This document shows positions 6,030 to 15,200 of a stretch of DNA of 18,480 nt, piece after piece. How positions within the stretch are numbered: position 1 is the first letter of the stretch; each line of letters opens with the position of its first letter. The stretch comes from Gammaproteobacteria bacterium. Its GTDB lineage: Bacteria > Pseudomonadota > Gammaproteobacteria > Nitrosococcales > Methylophagaceae. The translations under genes were made by a program, and so were the position numbers. The stretch spans positions 1 through 18,480 of the forward strand of contig QNEY01000008.1 in NCBI GenBank assembly GCA_003645385.1. The letters run 5' to 3'. The notes under the pieces are model-generated. The model did no database searches and was not told the origin of the DNA. It worked only from the letters and a program-made list of their open reading frames with translations.

Positions 6030-7792
6030 AAAAAACAAGCATGATATGGCTGTTAGTTGTCAGTCTGTTGATATGTATCCCTATTGTGAATGCAGGGGAA
6101 ACTGCTCCTGCAGAAATGTCATCTTCAGAAACGCCACCAGTAGAAATAAAAGTACTCCCTAAAGTAGATGAGTCACTTAGTAATCCTCGTCAAACCATGA
6201 ATACTTTTCTAAGTGCGATGCAGGCTGTCTCGGAAGGGAAAAAACAGCAAATTTCTACTGCCGTGTCAACATTAGCCTTAGATAATATCAATGAGCTAAT
6301 TCGAAAAGATAAAGGTAAGGAGCTTGTTCAAATTTTATCTTCAGTGATTGAACGTAGTAAAAAGGTTGTATTGAGTTCAATTGATACAAACCCTAAGGTG
6401 GGGCGATATGTATTTGGCACGTATTCTCAAGGTAAAGTAGAAATTGTAAAACAGATTGATGGTCGTTGGTTGTTTAGTAAAGAAACTATATCTGATTTGC
6501 CATCCATCCTAGAAGGGCTGCTGATTGATCCTGCAAAACATGGTGCTAAAGATCCTCAAAAGTCATTACCTTTCCATATTAGATTACGCGCAAAGATGCC
6601 CGAAGTCTTAAAAGGTGGTTTTTTACTCGAATATTGGCAATGGATTGGCTTATTCATAATCATTTTTATCGCATCATTGGCAGATAAGATTGTATCTTGG
6701 AGTCTTGCTAGGAATGTAAAAAACTGGAAACAAAAATTCCATGCTTTGAAAGAGATGGATGATACAGTTTTAAGACCATTAGGTTTGATGGCTATGGCAC
6801 TAATTTGGTGGCTAGGGTTGAAAAACCTCGGTTTACCCAGTTCAGCACTAGTGATTCTTTCTATCGCAGTAAAACTTTTGGTGAGTTTATCTTTCGTTTG
6901 GAGTGCATTTCGTCTAGTTGATATTTTAGATCTTGTGCTGATGAATAAGGCACGGCTAACAAGCAATAAATTTGATGATCTGTTTGTACCGATGATCAGA
7001 AAAACCTTGAAAGTATTTGTGGCTGTTATTGGTTTTATTTTTATTGCCAATAATTTAAACGTTAATGTGAGTAGTTTACTAGCAGGTTTAGGGATTGGTG
7101 GTTTAGCTTTTGCCTTTGCATCAAAAGATTTGATAGGTAACCTTTTGGGATCAGTTACAGTACTGTTAGATCGTCCTTTTAGTATTGGTGATTGGATAGT
7201 TGTTGGTGATGTGGAAGGTACAGTTGAAGATGTTGGTTTTCGAAGTACGAGAATAAGAACTTTTTATAATTCATTGATAACATTGCCGAATGGGCTTTTA
7301 ACAAATACAAAGATAGATAATATGGGCGAGCGTCGTTATCGGCGAATGAAAACGATGCTTAACCTAACCTATGACACGAGTCCTGAAAAAATTGATGCGT
7401 TTTGTGAGGGAGTAAGAGCCTTGATTCGCCTACATCCCTATATGCGAAAAGATTATTATGAGGTTTATTTTAATGCCTATAACTCTGCTTCTTTAGATAT
7501 ATTGATCTATGTTTTTTGGGCAACACCTGATTGGAATATGGAACTACGTGAACGCCACCGTTTTTTATTGGATATATTGCGTTTATCCAAACAGTTAGGT
7601 GTTGAATTTGCATACCCCACACAGACCTTATATTTAAAACAGAACCCTGATGAAGTGGAGGCAGTAGCAGAATTGTTTAAACCAAGTATGACAGAGGCAG
7701 AATCATTTGCTGTAGGTCAAAAAGAAGCAGAAGCTATTTTTGATGTGACTTTAGGTAAAGGCGTTATCCCTGGGCCTGTGAAATTTCCATAA
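6026..7792 (+). CDS. MscS-family mechanosensitive ion channel with periplasmic N-terminal domain
   Basis: The 588-residue protein is about twice the length of E. coli MscS. A signal peptide (MKKTSMIWLLVVSLLICIPIVNA) is followed by about 175 residues of periplasmic domain rich in Lys, Ser and Glu. Membrane helices then lie at about 204-220, 248-265, 272-298 and 330-346. The conserved MscS pore helix follows at about 349-375 (LLAGLGIGGLAFAFASKDL), then the beta domain (DRPFSIGDWI, GTVEDVGFRSTRIRT, TLPNGLL) and a C-terminal alpha/beta domain. Such channels open under membrane tension to release solutes in osmotic downshock. The start overlaps the nagZ stop by 4 bases, so it is translated with the cell-wall genes. 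It resembles the medium-length YbdG/YnaI-type MscS proteins, but I cannot assign the subfamily. Confidence 0.9.
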   Translation: MKKTSMIWLLVVSLLICIPIVNAGETAPAEMSSSETPPVEIKVLPKVDESLSNPRQTMNTFLSAMQAVSEGKKQQISTAVSTLALDNINELIRKDKGKELVQILSSVIERSKKVVLSSIDTNPKVGRYVFGTYSQGKVEIVKQIDGRWLFSKETISDLPSILEGLLIDPAKHGAKDPQKSLPFHIRLRAKMPEVLKGGFLLEYWQWIGLFIIIFIASLADKIVSWSLARNVKNWKQKFHALKEMDDTVLRPLGLMAMALIWWLGLKNLGLPSSALVILSIAVKLLVSLSFVWSAFRLVDILDLVLMNKARLTSNKFDDLFVPMIRKTLKVFVAVIGFIFIANNLNVNVSSLLAGLGIGGLAFAFASKDLIGNLLGSVTVLLDRPFSIGDWIVVGDVEGTVEDVGFRSTRIRTFYNSLITLPNGLLTNTKIDNMGERRYRRMKTMLNLTYDTSPEKIDAFCEGVRALIRLHPYMRKDYYEVYFNAYNSASLDILIYVFWATPDWNMELRERHRFLLDILRLSKQLGVEFAYPTQTLYLKQNPDEVEAVAELFKPSMTEAESFAVGQKEAEAIFDVTLGKGVIPGPVKFP

Positions 7793-7798
7793 TACTTT

Positions 7799-10700
7799 AT
7801 GACCTCTAAATTTGTTCATTTACATCTCCACACAGATTATTCCTTGGTGGATGGTTTAGTTCGTATTAAACCATTGATAAAAGCAGTTTCCGATATGGGA
7901 ATGCCTGCAATTGCAATTACAGATCAACATAATTTTTTTGGAGCCGTAAAATTTTATACTGCTGCTCAACACGCAGGTGTAAAGCCAATATTAGCGGCAG
8001 ATCTCCGTTTACGTGATCCTGATGATTCTAAAAGAAGCAGTCGTTTTGTAGTGCTATGTCAGGATATAGTTGGTTATCATAATTTGTCACGATTGTTATC
8101 TCGTGCCTATATCGAAGGTCAGCATTTAGGTGTTCCGATGTTAGACCTTGATTGGTTAGAGGGTCACACTGATGGTTTGATTTGTCTTGCTGGTGGCCGT
8201 GAGGGGATATTGGGTAAAAGCCTGCTTAATGAACTGACGGCTGAGACTGAAGAGACTGTTAGTCATTGGCAGACATTATTTCCAGATAGATTGTATTTGG
8301 AATTAATTCGAACAGGCCGGGATGATGAAGAGCGTTATATTAATGCAGCTCTTGATCTAGCTGTTAAGCATGATTTACCAGTCGTTGCGACTAATGATGT
8401 TCGGTTTATAGACTCTGAGCAATTTGAAGCACATGAAGCTAAAGTGTGCATTAGTGATGGCAGGTTGCTGGATGACCCTCGTCGACCACGACATTATTCA
8501 CAGCAACAGTACCTTAAAACACCATCAGAGATGGTGGCGTTATTCAGTGATATTCCTGAAGCCATTGAAAATACAGTAGAAATTGCCAAGCGATGTAATG
8601 TTGAATTAACCTTGGGAGAGCATTTCTTACCTGATTTCCCTGTACCAGAAGGAATGACAATTGGTGAGTTTTTCAGCCAAGAGTCTTATAAAGGTTTGGA
8701 AGAACGGTTCCCGGTTTTATTTCCTGATCCAGAAGAGCTTCGGCAGAATCGTGCAGAGTATGAAAGTCGTTTGCAGATAGAGTTAGATGTTATCAATGAA
8801 ATGGGTTTTCCTGGCTATTTCTTGATTGTTGCTGACTTTATTCATTGGGCAAAAAATAATGAAGTGCCTGTAGGACCTGGCCGTGGTTCTGGTGCTGGCT
8901 CATTAGTGGCTTACGCATTAAAAATTACCGATATAGACCCACTGCAATACGACTTACTATTCGAACGTTTCCTTAATCCTGAACGTGTATCCCTACCTGA
9001 CTTTGATATTGATTTTTGTATGGAAGGTCGAGATCGGGTAATCGAATATGTCTCACAACATTATGGGCGTGATCATGTATCACAGATCATTACTTACGGC
9101 ACAATGGCTGCTAAAGCTGTATTGCGTGATGTTGGTCGAGTATTAGGCTATCCCTATGGCTTAGTAGATGGCCTAGCTAAACTGGTACCTTTTGAAATCA
9201 AGATGACGTTAACCAAGGCCTTAGAGCAAGAGCCTTTACTGAAAGAACGTTATGATAAAGAGGATGACGTTAAAACCCTAATTGATCTAGCATTACAGTT
9301 GGAAGGTTTGACTCGTAATGTAGGAAAACATGCTGGTGGTGTAGTTATCGCACCTAAAGCATTAACAGAATATACCCCGATCTATTGTGAACAGAACGGT
9401 GCTGGCCTGGTATCACAATATGATAAGGATGATGTCGAAAGTGTTGGCTTGGTTAAGTTTGACTTTTTAGGACTGAAAACACTGACGGTTATTGATTGGG
9501 CGGTTAAGAATGTAAAAGCCATATTACCACCAGATGAAGCGGCCAAAATTGATATTACGAATCTACCACTAGATGATAAAGCCAGTTATGACTTGCTAAA
9601 ACGAGCTGAAACAACTGCGGTATTCCAGCTTGAGTCACGTGGTATGAAAGAGCTTATTAAACGGTTACAGCCCGATACCTTTGAAGATATTGTTGCCTTA
9701 GTAGCGTTGTTTAGGCCTGGGCCTTTGCAGTCGGGTATGGTCGATGATTTTGTTAATCGTAAACATGGTCGGGCCAAAGTGGATTACCCACATCCTGATC
9801 TCGAACCAGTTCTTAAGCCAACGTATGGGGTTATTGTTTACCAAGAACAAGTTATGCAAATTGCCCAAGTATTGGCAGGTTATAGCCTTGGTGGTGCGGA
9901 TATGCTGCGCCGTGCGATGGGTAAGAAAAAAGCTGAAGAAATGGCCCAACAAAGACAGTTATTCTTGGAAGGTGCTCAAAGTAGAGATATTGATGAAAAA
10001 ACTGCTGGCCCAATCTTTGATTTGATGGAGAAATTTGCTGAGTATGGTTTTAATAAATCACATTCGGCAGCCTATGCATTAGTTGCCTATCAAACAGCAT
10101 GGTTAAAGGCGCATTACCCAGCAGCTTTTATGGCTGCAGTATTGTCTGCAGATATGGATAACACCGATAAGATTGTTGGCTTGATTGATGACTGTCGTGA
10201 TATGAAACTGATAGTTTTACCCCCAGATGTTAATCACAGCAAAATTCAGTTTACCGTAGCTGATGATAATTCCATTCGTTATGGTATGGGTGCGATCAAG
10301 GGTGTTGGTGAAGCAGCATTAGCAGGTATTGTGGCAGAACGTGATCAAGGTAATATATTCACAAGTTTGTATGATTTTTGTCAACGTGTTGATATGAAAA
10401 AAATCAATCGCCGAGTAATGGATTCATTGGTTAAAGCTGGTGCTCTGGATTCATTAGGTGGTCACCGTGCTAGTTTGGAAGCAAGTTTAACCAAAGCTTT
10501 ACAGATTGCTGAACAACATCGTGACAATCATGATAGTGGCCAAAATGATATGTTTGGCTTAATGACAGTTGATCAACAACAACATGTAGAAGAACCGTTA
10601 CTTGAAGTGGCACCTTGGTCTGAAGAGCAATTACTTATTGCCGAGAAAGAAACTTTAGGATTATATTTGAGTGGACATCCAATCGATCGTTATATCGATG

Positions 10701-11287
10701 AACTGAGCAAATTTATTCCTAAAAAAATAAATGAATTGGATGCCCCAGAAAGTAAGGGCTATAAGCGCAATGAGATACCTGTTATTACTGCTGGATTAAT
10801 TGTTGCAATCCGGACAATGAAAGGTAAAAATGGCGGTAGAATGGCATTTATTACTCTTGATGACCAAACGGCACGACTTGAGGTACGTGTTTTTTCTGAA
10901 GTGTATGAGCAATATCAATCACTTATACAACCAGATAAATTGGTCGTTATTCAAGGGAAGATTGGCCAAGATAATTTTACTGGTGGTTTAGCAGCAACGG
11001 CTGATACAGTATATGACATAGCTAGAGCACGTGAAATGTGTGGTAAAACACTATTGGTGACAATAAATCATCAGACTGAGCTATCAGATATAATTACCCC
11101 GATGCAAACAACTTTGGGTCCTTTCAGAGATGGTTTGACTGCGATTGAATTGGAATATATCAATCAGGATGCACGTGCATTAATTCGTTTGGGTGAGGAT
11201 TGGAAGGTAATACCGACTGATACCTTAATAAATGATTTAAACAATTTACCAACAGTGACTGCTGTTAGAATGACGTATGGAACTTAA
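7799..11287 (+). CDS. dnaE: DNA polymerase III alpha subunit (DnaE)
   Basis: This is the replicative polymerase catalytic subunit, 1162 residues against 1160 in E. coli. The order is an N-terminal PHP domain (HLHLHTDYS at 7-15), the polymerase core, a helix-hairpin-helix region, an OB fold and the tau-binding tail. Core motifs are GPGRGSGAGSL and PDFDIDF with D401 and D403. The third catalytic Asp, D555, is in KFDFLGLK, and all three have the same numbers as in E. coli. An internal beta-clamp binding motif QNDMF lies at 915-919. In the PHP domain the HxH pair is kept, but the late motif reads NDVRF rather than NDxHY, so PHP exonuclease activity is unlikely. The ATG lies 6 bases after the mscS stop with no clear Shine-Dalgarno. 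Confidence 0.98.
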   Translation: MTSKFVHLHLHTDYSLVDGLVRIKPLIKAVSDMGMPAIAITDQHNFFGAVKFYTAAQHAGVKPILAADLRLRDPDDSKRSSRFVVLCQDIVGYHNLSRLLSRAYIEGQHLGVPMLDLDWLEGHTDGLICLAGGREGILGKSLLNELTAETEETVSHWQTLFPDRLYLELIRTGRDDEERYINAALDLAVKHDLPVVATNDVRFIDSEQFEAHEAKVCISDGRLLDDPRRPRHYSQQQYLKTPSEMVALFSDIPEAIENTVEIAKRCNVELTLGEHFLPDFPVPEGMTIGEFFSQESYKGLEERFPVLFPDPEELRQNRAEYESRLQIELDVINEMGFPGYFLIVADFIHWAKNNEVPVGPGRGSGAGSLVAYALKITDIDPLQYDLLFERFLNPERVSLPDFDIDFCMEGRDRVIEYVSQHYGRDHVSQIITYGTMAAKAVLRDVGRVLGYPYGLVDGLAKLVPFEIKMTLTKALEQEPLLKERYDKEDDVKTLIDLALQLEGLTRNVGKHAGGVVIAPKALTEYTPIYCEQNGAGLVSQYDKDDVESVGLVKFDFLGLKTLTVIDWAVKNVKAILPPDEAAKIDITNLPLDDKASYDLLKRAETTAVFQLESRGMKELIKRLQPDTFEDIVALVALFRPGPLQSGMVDDFVNRKHGRAKVDYPHPDLEPVLKPTYGVIVYQEQVMQIAQVLAGYSLGGADMLRRAMGKKKAEEMAQQRQLFLEGAQSRDIDEKTAGPIFDLMEKFAEYGFNKSHSAAYALVAYQTAWLKAHYPAAFMAAVLSADMDNTDKIVGLIDDCRDMKLIVLPPDVNHSKIQFTVADDNSIRYGMGAIKGVGEAALAGIVAERDQGNIFTSLYDFCQRVDMKKINRRVMDSLVKAGALDSLGGHRASLEASLTKALQIAEQHRDNHDSGQNDMFGLMTVDQQQHVEEPLLEVAPWSEEQLLIAEKETLGLYLSGHPIDRYIDELSKFIPKKINELDAPESKGYKRNEIPVITAGLIVAIRTMKGKNGGRMAFITLDDQTARLEVRVFSEVYEQYQSLIQPDKLVVIQGKIGQDNFTGGLAATADTVYDIARAREMCGKTLLVTINHQTELSDIITPMQTTLGPFRDGLTAIELEYINQDARALIRLGEDWKVIPTDTLINDLNNLPTVTAVRMTYGT

Positions 11288-11291
11288 TAAT

Positions 11292-11296
11292 GGTGA
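11292..11296 (+). promoter_or_regulatory. Ribosome-binding site GGTGA that supports a TTG start
   Basis: GGTGA stands 6 bases before the TTG at 11303. The frame has a stop (TGA, 11294-11296) just upstream and no internal Met for about 110 residues, so TTG is the only reasonable start for a full-length ATPase. The nearby ATG at 11290 is in another frame and meets a stop after eight codons. Confidence 0.6.
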
Positions 11297-11302
11297 TTCA
11301 AA

Positions 11303-12997
11303 TTGCCTGTAGATAAAGAGTTATCACAACTAGACAGTGAACAAGATATTCTTGAACCTGTGAATGTATCTGAAACGATATCTCTTGAAGACGATATTAT
11401 CGATGGTAATGCAATCGAAGTAATACCCGTTAAAAGTAGTAGCGAAAAGCATGAACCTGATTTGGAACAAGAGCAGATCCAACGAAATTTAGCAGGGCGA
11501 TTAGGTCTGCCATTTGTACTATTACACGACCATCAGTTCGATGAATCAGTTTTGGCCCAAGTGCCAGCTGAATTTGCAAGAAAACATAATGTTATTCCTA
11601 TAAGTTATGGTCGTGGTCGCTTGTTAGTTGCCATGGCTGATCCGATGGCTTCAGATCTGTATCAATCGCTATGTTTTATCTGTGATTTAACGGTTGATAT
11701 AGCAGTGGCTACTTTAGATGATGTACGGTGGGCTGTTAGGCAGTTTTATGGTCAATTAGATGATGAAGTTGCATTAGATTCTCTTAGTGTTGATAGCCTC
11801 ACTCCTGATGATAATCAAGGTGCTCAGGAGCTTGAACGACTTAGTGCTGAGCAACCCATTGTTCGCTTGGTTAATAATATTGTGCGAGATGCAATTGAGC
11901 GAAAAGCATCAGATATACATATCCGACCACGGTTAAAGAATGTTGAATTGGTATACCGTCTGGATGGTGTGTTGACCACGATTCGTTATTTTAATAAGTC
12001 ATTATTGCCGGCAGTAGTAAGTCGGATAAAAATTGTTGGAGGAATGGACATTGCTGAACGACGTATGCCACAGGATGGTCGGAGTTCGGTGCGTATGACA
12101 GATAACGTTGTCGATTTACGTATTTCAGTAATGCCGACTGTTGAAGGTGAAAGCGTAGTTATACGTTTACTGAATTCTCAAGCAGGATTGAAAACAATAT
12201 CTGAACTTGGCTTTAGTCATCATGATGAAGAGGTTTTTCTTGATTTACTGAATAAGAGTAACGGGATTTTTTTGGTTACGGGTCCTACCGGGTCAGGTAA
12301 ATCTACAACCTTGTACAGCGCATTGGGTGAAGTACAAAAGCAAAATGTAAATATTATTACAGTTGAAGATCCAGTTGAATATCATTTAGATGGTATCCAG
12401 CAAATACAAATTAATCATACTACCGGATATACTTTTGCTAGGGCATTACGAAATATTCTTCGTCATGATCCAGATGTAATACTGGTGGGAGAGATTCGTG
12501 ATCAGGAAACTGGAAAAATTGCTGTAGAAAGTGCGTTAACGGGACATTTAGTGTTGAGTACACTTCATACTAATGATGCTGCAAGTGCGGTAACACGCCT
12601 ATTAGAAATGGGGATTGAATCCTATCTGATAAATGGTTGTTTATTAGGTGTTTTAGCGCAGCGCTTGGCACGAAGAAATTGTCAAAACTGCCTTGAAATA
12701 GAGCCAGTAAATAGACTTATGAGGCGAGCGCTTAATATTTCACTCGATGAGGTGTTTTATTATGGTTTAGGCTGTGATAAGTGTAATCAATCAGGTATTA
12801 GTGGTCGACGTGCAGTTTATGAATTATTACCTATAACAGAAAAGATAAAAGGAATTATCAGATCAGAAGTTGCAACAGCTGAGATACGACAGGAAGCTCT
12901 TGATGCTGGTATGGTGCCATTAACAGAAAATGCATTATCAAGGGCACGAGCCAAAGATATTTCACTGGCTGAAGTTTATCGTATTCGCTTAGAATAG
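11303..12997 (+). CDS. GspE/PilB-family secretion or pilus assembly ATPase
   Basis: The 564-residue hexameric-type ATPase should power assembly of a type IV pilus or type II pseudopilus at the inner membrane. After an acidic leader of about 50 residues, a MshEN/T2SSE_N domain spans about 55-150. The N2 domain includes ASDIHIRPR and DGRSSVR. The catalytic domain has Walker A G327-PTGSGKST, the Asp box EDPVEY, Walker B ILVGEIRD and the His box LVLSTLHTNDA. A zinc-type tetracysteine module uses C460/C463 and C491/C494. The start is TTG. The family is certain, but PilB, GspE and MshE cannot be told apart here because no platform protein or pilin gene is adjacent. pilU follows 42 bases later, which favours a pilus role. 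Confidence 0.9.
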   Translation: MPVDKELSQLDSEQDILEPVNVSETISLEDDIIDGNAIEVIPVKSSSEKHEPDLEQEQIQRNLAGRLGLPFVLLHDHQFDESVLAQVPAEFARKHNVIPISYGRGRLLVAMADPMASDLYQSLCFICDLTVDIAVATLDDVRWAVRQFYGQLDDEVALDSLSVDSLTPDDNQGAQELERLSAEQPIVRLVNNIVRDAIERKASDIHIRPRLKNVELVYRLDGVLTTIRYFNKSLLPAVVSRIKIVGGMDIAERRMPQDGRSSVRMTDNVVDLRISVMPTVEGESVVIRLLNSQAGLKTISELGFSHHDEEVFLDLLNKSNGIFLVTGPTGSGKSTTLYSALGEVQKQNVNIITVEDPVEYHLDGIQQIQINHTTGYTFARALRNILRHDPDVILVGEIRDQETGKIAVESALTGHLVLSTLHTNDAASAVTRLLEMGIESYLINGCLLGVLAQRLARRNCQNCLEIEPVNRLMRRALNISLDEVFYYGLGCDKCNQSGISGRRAVYELLPITEKIKGIIRSEVATAEIRQEALDAGMVPLTENALSRARAKDISLAEVYRIRLE

Positions 12998-13039
12998 ACG
13001 TAAATAAGAATTGAACAAATTATCAATGGGAGATTTTCA

Positions 13040-14137
13040 ATGGATATGACGCCATATTTAAAGTTAATGGCAGAAAAAGGTGCCTCGGACTTATTTTTTT
13101 GTACGGGAACGATGCCACACCTCAAAATTGAAGGTACGCTCCGTCCCGTAGGCAATCAATCCTTTGGTCCTGGTGATGTTGAGAAGCTGGGCCATTCGAT
13201 CATGAATGATGCCCAAGTAAAAGAATTTGAAAAAGAACTTGAATTAAATTTTGCCGTGCCAGTAGCTGATGTAGGGCGGTTTAGAGTGAATGTTTTCCGT
13301 CAGCGCGGTGAAATGTCTATAGTCATTCGGTTTGTTCAAACTCAAATTCCAAAAATTGAAGAGATGAACTTACCTTTATCTTTAGAAAAAATCATTATGG
13401 AAAAACGAGGCTTAATTTTGGTGGTTGGAGCGACAGGCTCTGGTAAATCTACGTCATTGGCAGCAATGATTGGACACCGCAATCGTAATTCTGGTTGTCA
13501 CATTTTGACGATTGAGGACCCAATAGAATTTATCCATACACATGAGAAATCAGTTGTTCAACAACGAGAAGTGGGTTTAGACACATTATCATATGAAAAT
13601 GCTCTGAAAAATGCCTTACGAGAAGCCCCTGATGTTATTTTAATTGGTGAAATAAGGGATATGGATACAATGAAGCATGCTATCAATTATTCTGAAACGG
13701 GGCACTTATGTTTGGCAACATTGCATGCTAATAATGCCAATCAGGCTTTAGATAGAATTATAAATTTCTTTCCTGAAACAGCTCATCGACAATTATTGAC
13801 TGATTTGTCATTGAACTTGCGTTCTATTATTTCTCAGCGTTTATTACCCGGAGTCAATGGTAAACTTGTGCCTGCAGTAGAGGTGCTACTTAATACACCA
13901 TATATTGCTGAATTAATCCTTAAAGGCAATGTTGGTGATATTAAGGATGCCATGAAAGACAGCACCGAAGACGATAGCATTACCTTTGATCAGGCACTTT
14001 TAGTACTTTATTCTCAAGGTACGATTACTTTGGAAGAAGCACTTAAAAATGCCGATTCAAAAAATGATCTTAGCCTCGCTATTCGTATGGAATCTGAGCA
14101 TGATCATGACGATGACAGTGAGTTAATTTTAGGTTAA
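13040..14137 (+). CDS. pilU: PilU, PilT-like type IV pilus retraction ATPase
   Basis: The 365-residue protein has the PilT/PilU layout: an N-terminal PAS-like domain (KGASDLFFCTG) and a RecA-like domain. Motifs are Walker A G130-ATGSGKST, the Asp box IEDPIEFIH, Walker B DVILIGEIRDM and the His box HLCLATLHANNANQALDRI. PilU rather than PilT is indicated by SLAAMIGHRNRNS, VVQQREVGLDT and the C-terminal ADSKNDLSLAIRM. PilU is the accessory ATPase that acts with PilT in pulling back pili. The final residues SEHDHDDDSE form an unusual acidic tail. A good GGGAG (13028-13032) lies 7 bases before the ATG. No pilT is visible in the window. Confidence 0.93.
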   Translation: MDMTPYLKLMAEKGASDLFFCTGTMPHLKIEGTLRPVGNQSFGPGDVEKLGHSIMNDAQVKEFEKELELNFAVPVADVGRFRVNVFRQRGEMSIVIRFVQTQIPKIEEMNLPLSLEKIIMEKRGLILVVGATGSGKSTSLAAMIGHRNRNSGCHILTIEDPIEFIHTHEKSVVQQREVGLDTLSYENALKNALREAPDVILIGEIRDMDTMKHAINYSETGHLCLATLHANNANQALDRIINFFPETAHRQLLTDLSLNLRSIISQRLLPGVNGKLVPAVEVLLNTPYIAELILKGNVGDIKDAMKDSTEDDSITFDQALLVLYSQGTITLEEALKNADSKNDLSLAIRMESEHDHDDDSELILG

Positions 14138-14150
14138 ATCTTTTTAAGAT

Positions 14151-14173
14151 TGGTAGGTGTATAATCCCTACTA
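14151..14173 (+). promoter_or_regulatory. Putative accA promoter -10 inside an inverted repeat
   Basis: A perfect TATAAT (14160-14165) lies 34 bases before the accA ATG. It is framed by TGGTAGG (14151-14157) and CCTACTA (14167-14173), an inverted repeat with one mismatch over 7 bases. No convincing -35 hexamer is seen at the right spacing, which fits a promoter that needs an activator or is merely an AT-rich chance match. A short AATCTT-TTT-AAGATT hairpin at 14137-14151 lies just upstream and may be a weak terminator for pilU. Confidence 0.38.
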
Positions 14174-14199
14174 AAATTTGAACGTAAGGTAGTAACGTA

Positions 14200-15156
14200 A
14201 TGCAATTAAATTTCTTGGACTATGAACAACCCATTGCTGAATTAGAAGCTAAAATTGATGAATTACGTTACATGAGTAATGATAGTGACATTAATATCAC
14301 TGAAGAAATCCAGAAATTACAAGATAAGAGTAAAGATCTGACACGCTCAATTTTTTCTTCTTTGACACCTTGGCAAATTACTCAGATGGCCCGCCATCCA
14401 CAGCGGCCATATACTCTTGATTATATCCACCGTATTATTACTGATTTTGAAGAGTTAAAAGGTGATCGTGCTTATGCTGATGATGCAGCATTAGTGACTG
14501 GTATTGGTCGTTTAAATGACCGTCCAGTGGTCGTGATTGGACATCAGAAAGGCCGTGATACTAAAGAAAAAGTAGCTCGTAATTTTGGTATGCCGCGCCC
14601 TGAAGGCTATCGAAAAGCTTTGCGCGTAATGAAAATGGCAGAACGTTTTGGTTTACCAGTGGTGACTTTTATTGACACCCCTGGTGCCTATCCCGGCATT
14701 GGTGCGGAAGAACGAGGCCAAAGTGAAGCAATTGCCCGTAATTTGTTTGAAATGTCACAATTAAAAACACCTATCATTAGTACTGTTATTGGAGAAGGTG
14801 GTTCAGGTGGTGCATTAGCAGTAGGTGTAGCAGATTATTTAATGATGCTTGAATATAGTATTTACTCAGTTATTTCACCTGAAGGTTGTGCATCCATTTT
14901 ATGGAAAAGTGCTGACAAGGCATCTGATGCAGCTACAACATTAGGGGTTACTTCTGATCGACTAAAAGAATTAGGTCTGGTTGATGAAGTAATTAGTGAA
15001 CCATTAGGTGGTGCACATCGGGATATTGATCAAACAGTTCAGCGGGTGAGAGATTCCATTGAGGCAAAATTGACTGAACTGGAAAAATTACCAATCGATA
15101 CTCTAATCGAACAGCGCCAACAACGCCTGCTTAGTTATGGTGAATTTGAAAATTAA
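14200..15156 (+). CDS. accA: Acetyl-CoA carboxylase carboxyltransferase alpha subunit (AccA)
   Basis: The protein has 318 residues against 319 in E. coli. With AccD it forms the carboxyltransferase that moves CO2 from biotin-AccB to acetyl-CoA, giving malonyl-CoA, the first committed step of fatty acid synthesis. It has the typical N-terminal coiled region (NFLDYEQPIAELEAKIDEL), then TPWQITQMARHPQRPYTLDY, GHQKGRDTKEK, RNFGMPRPEGYRKALR and FIDTPGAYPGIGAEERGQ. The crotonase-type oxyanion segment GEGGSGGALAVG begins near residue 196, and ISPEGCASILWK follows. AAGG (14186-14189) serves as the ribosome-binding site. It is flanked by two direct copies of AACGTAA (14181-14187 and 14194-14200), the second reaching the start codon. 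Confidence 0.98.
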   Translation: MQLNFLDYEQPIAELEAKIDELRYMSNDSDINITEEIQKLQDKSKDLTRSIFSSLTPWQITQMARHPQRPYTLDYIHRIITDFEELKGDRAYADDAALVTGIGRLNDRPVVVIGHQKGRDTKEKVARNFGMPRPEGYRKALRVMKMAERFGLPVVTFIDTPGAYPGIGAEERGQSEAIARNLFEMSQLKTPIISTVIGEGGSGGALAVGVADYLMMLEYSIYSVISPEGCASILWKSADKASDAATTLGVTSDRLKELGLVDEVISEPLGGAHRDIDQTVQRVRDSIEAKLTELEKLPIDTLIEQRQQRLLSYGEFEN

Positions 15157-15158
15157 AG

Positions 15159-15179
15159 TGCTTTATTGAAAATAAGGCA
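15159..15179 (+). terminator. Weak stem-loop after accA
   Basis: TGCTTTATT (15159-15167) pairs with AATAAGGCA (15171-15179) across a GAA loop, giving a 9-pair stem with one G-U pair. The following bases (tagctttatttag) are only partly T-rich. It could be a weak or leaky terminator or an mRNA end-stabilising hairpin between accA and tilS. The stem is AT-rich, so read-through into tilS is likely. Confidence 0.28.
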
Positions 15180-15200
15180 TAGCTTTATTTAGTTATTCCA

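Noticed and set aside
6556..7050. 164-codon minus-strand frame
   Set aside because: It lies wholly inside the MscS gene, whose forward protein has clear family motifs. The reverse product is low in structure and matches nothing I recognise.
7799..8600. Active PHP proofreading exonuclease in DnaE
   Set aside because: The HxH pair is kept, but TDQHN and NDVRF replace the metal ligands TDHGN and NDxHY seen in active PHP domains. The pattern is that of the degenerate gammaproteobacterial domain.
9744..10025. Forward 93-codon frame inside dnaE
   Set aside because: It is a frame-shifted shadow of the conserved polymerase core; the dnaE frame is intact across it.
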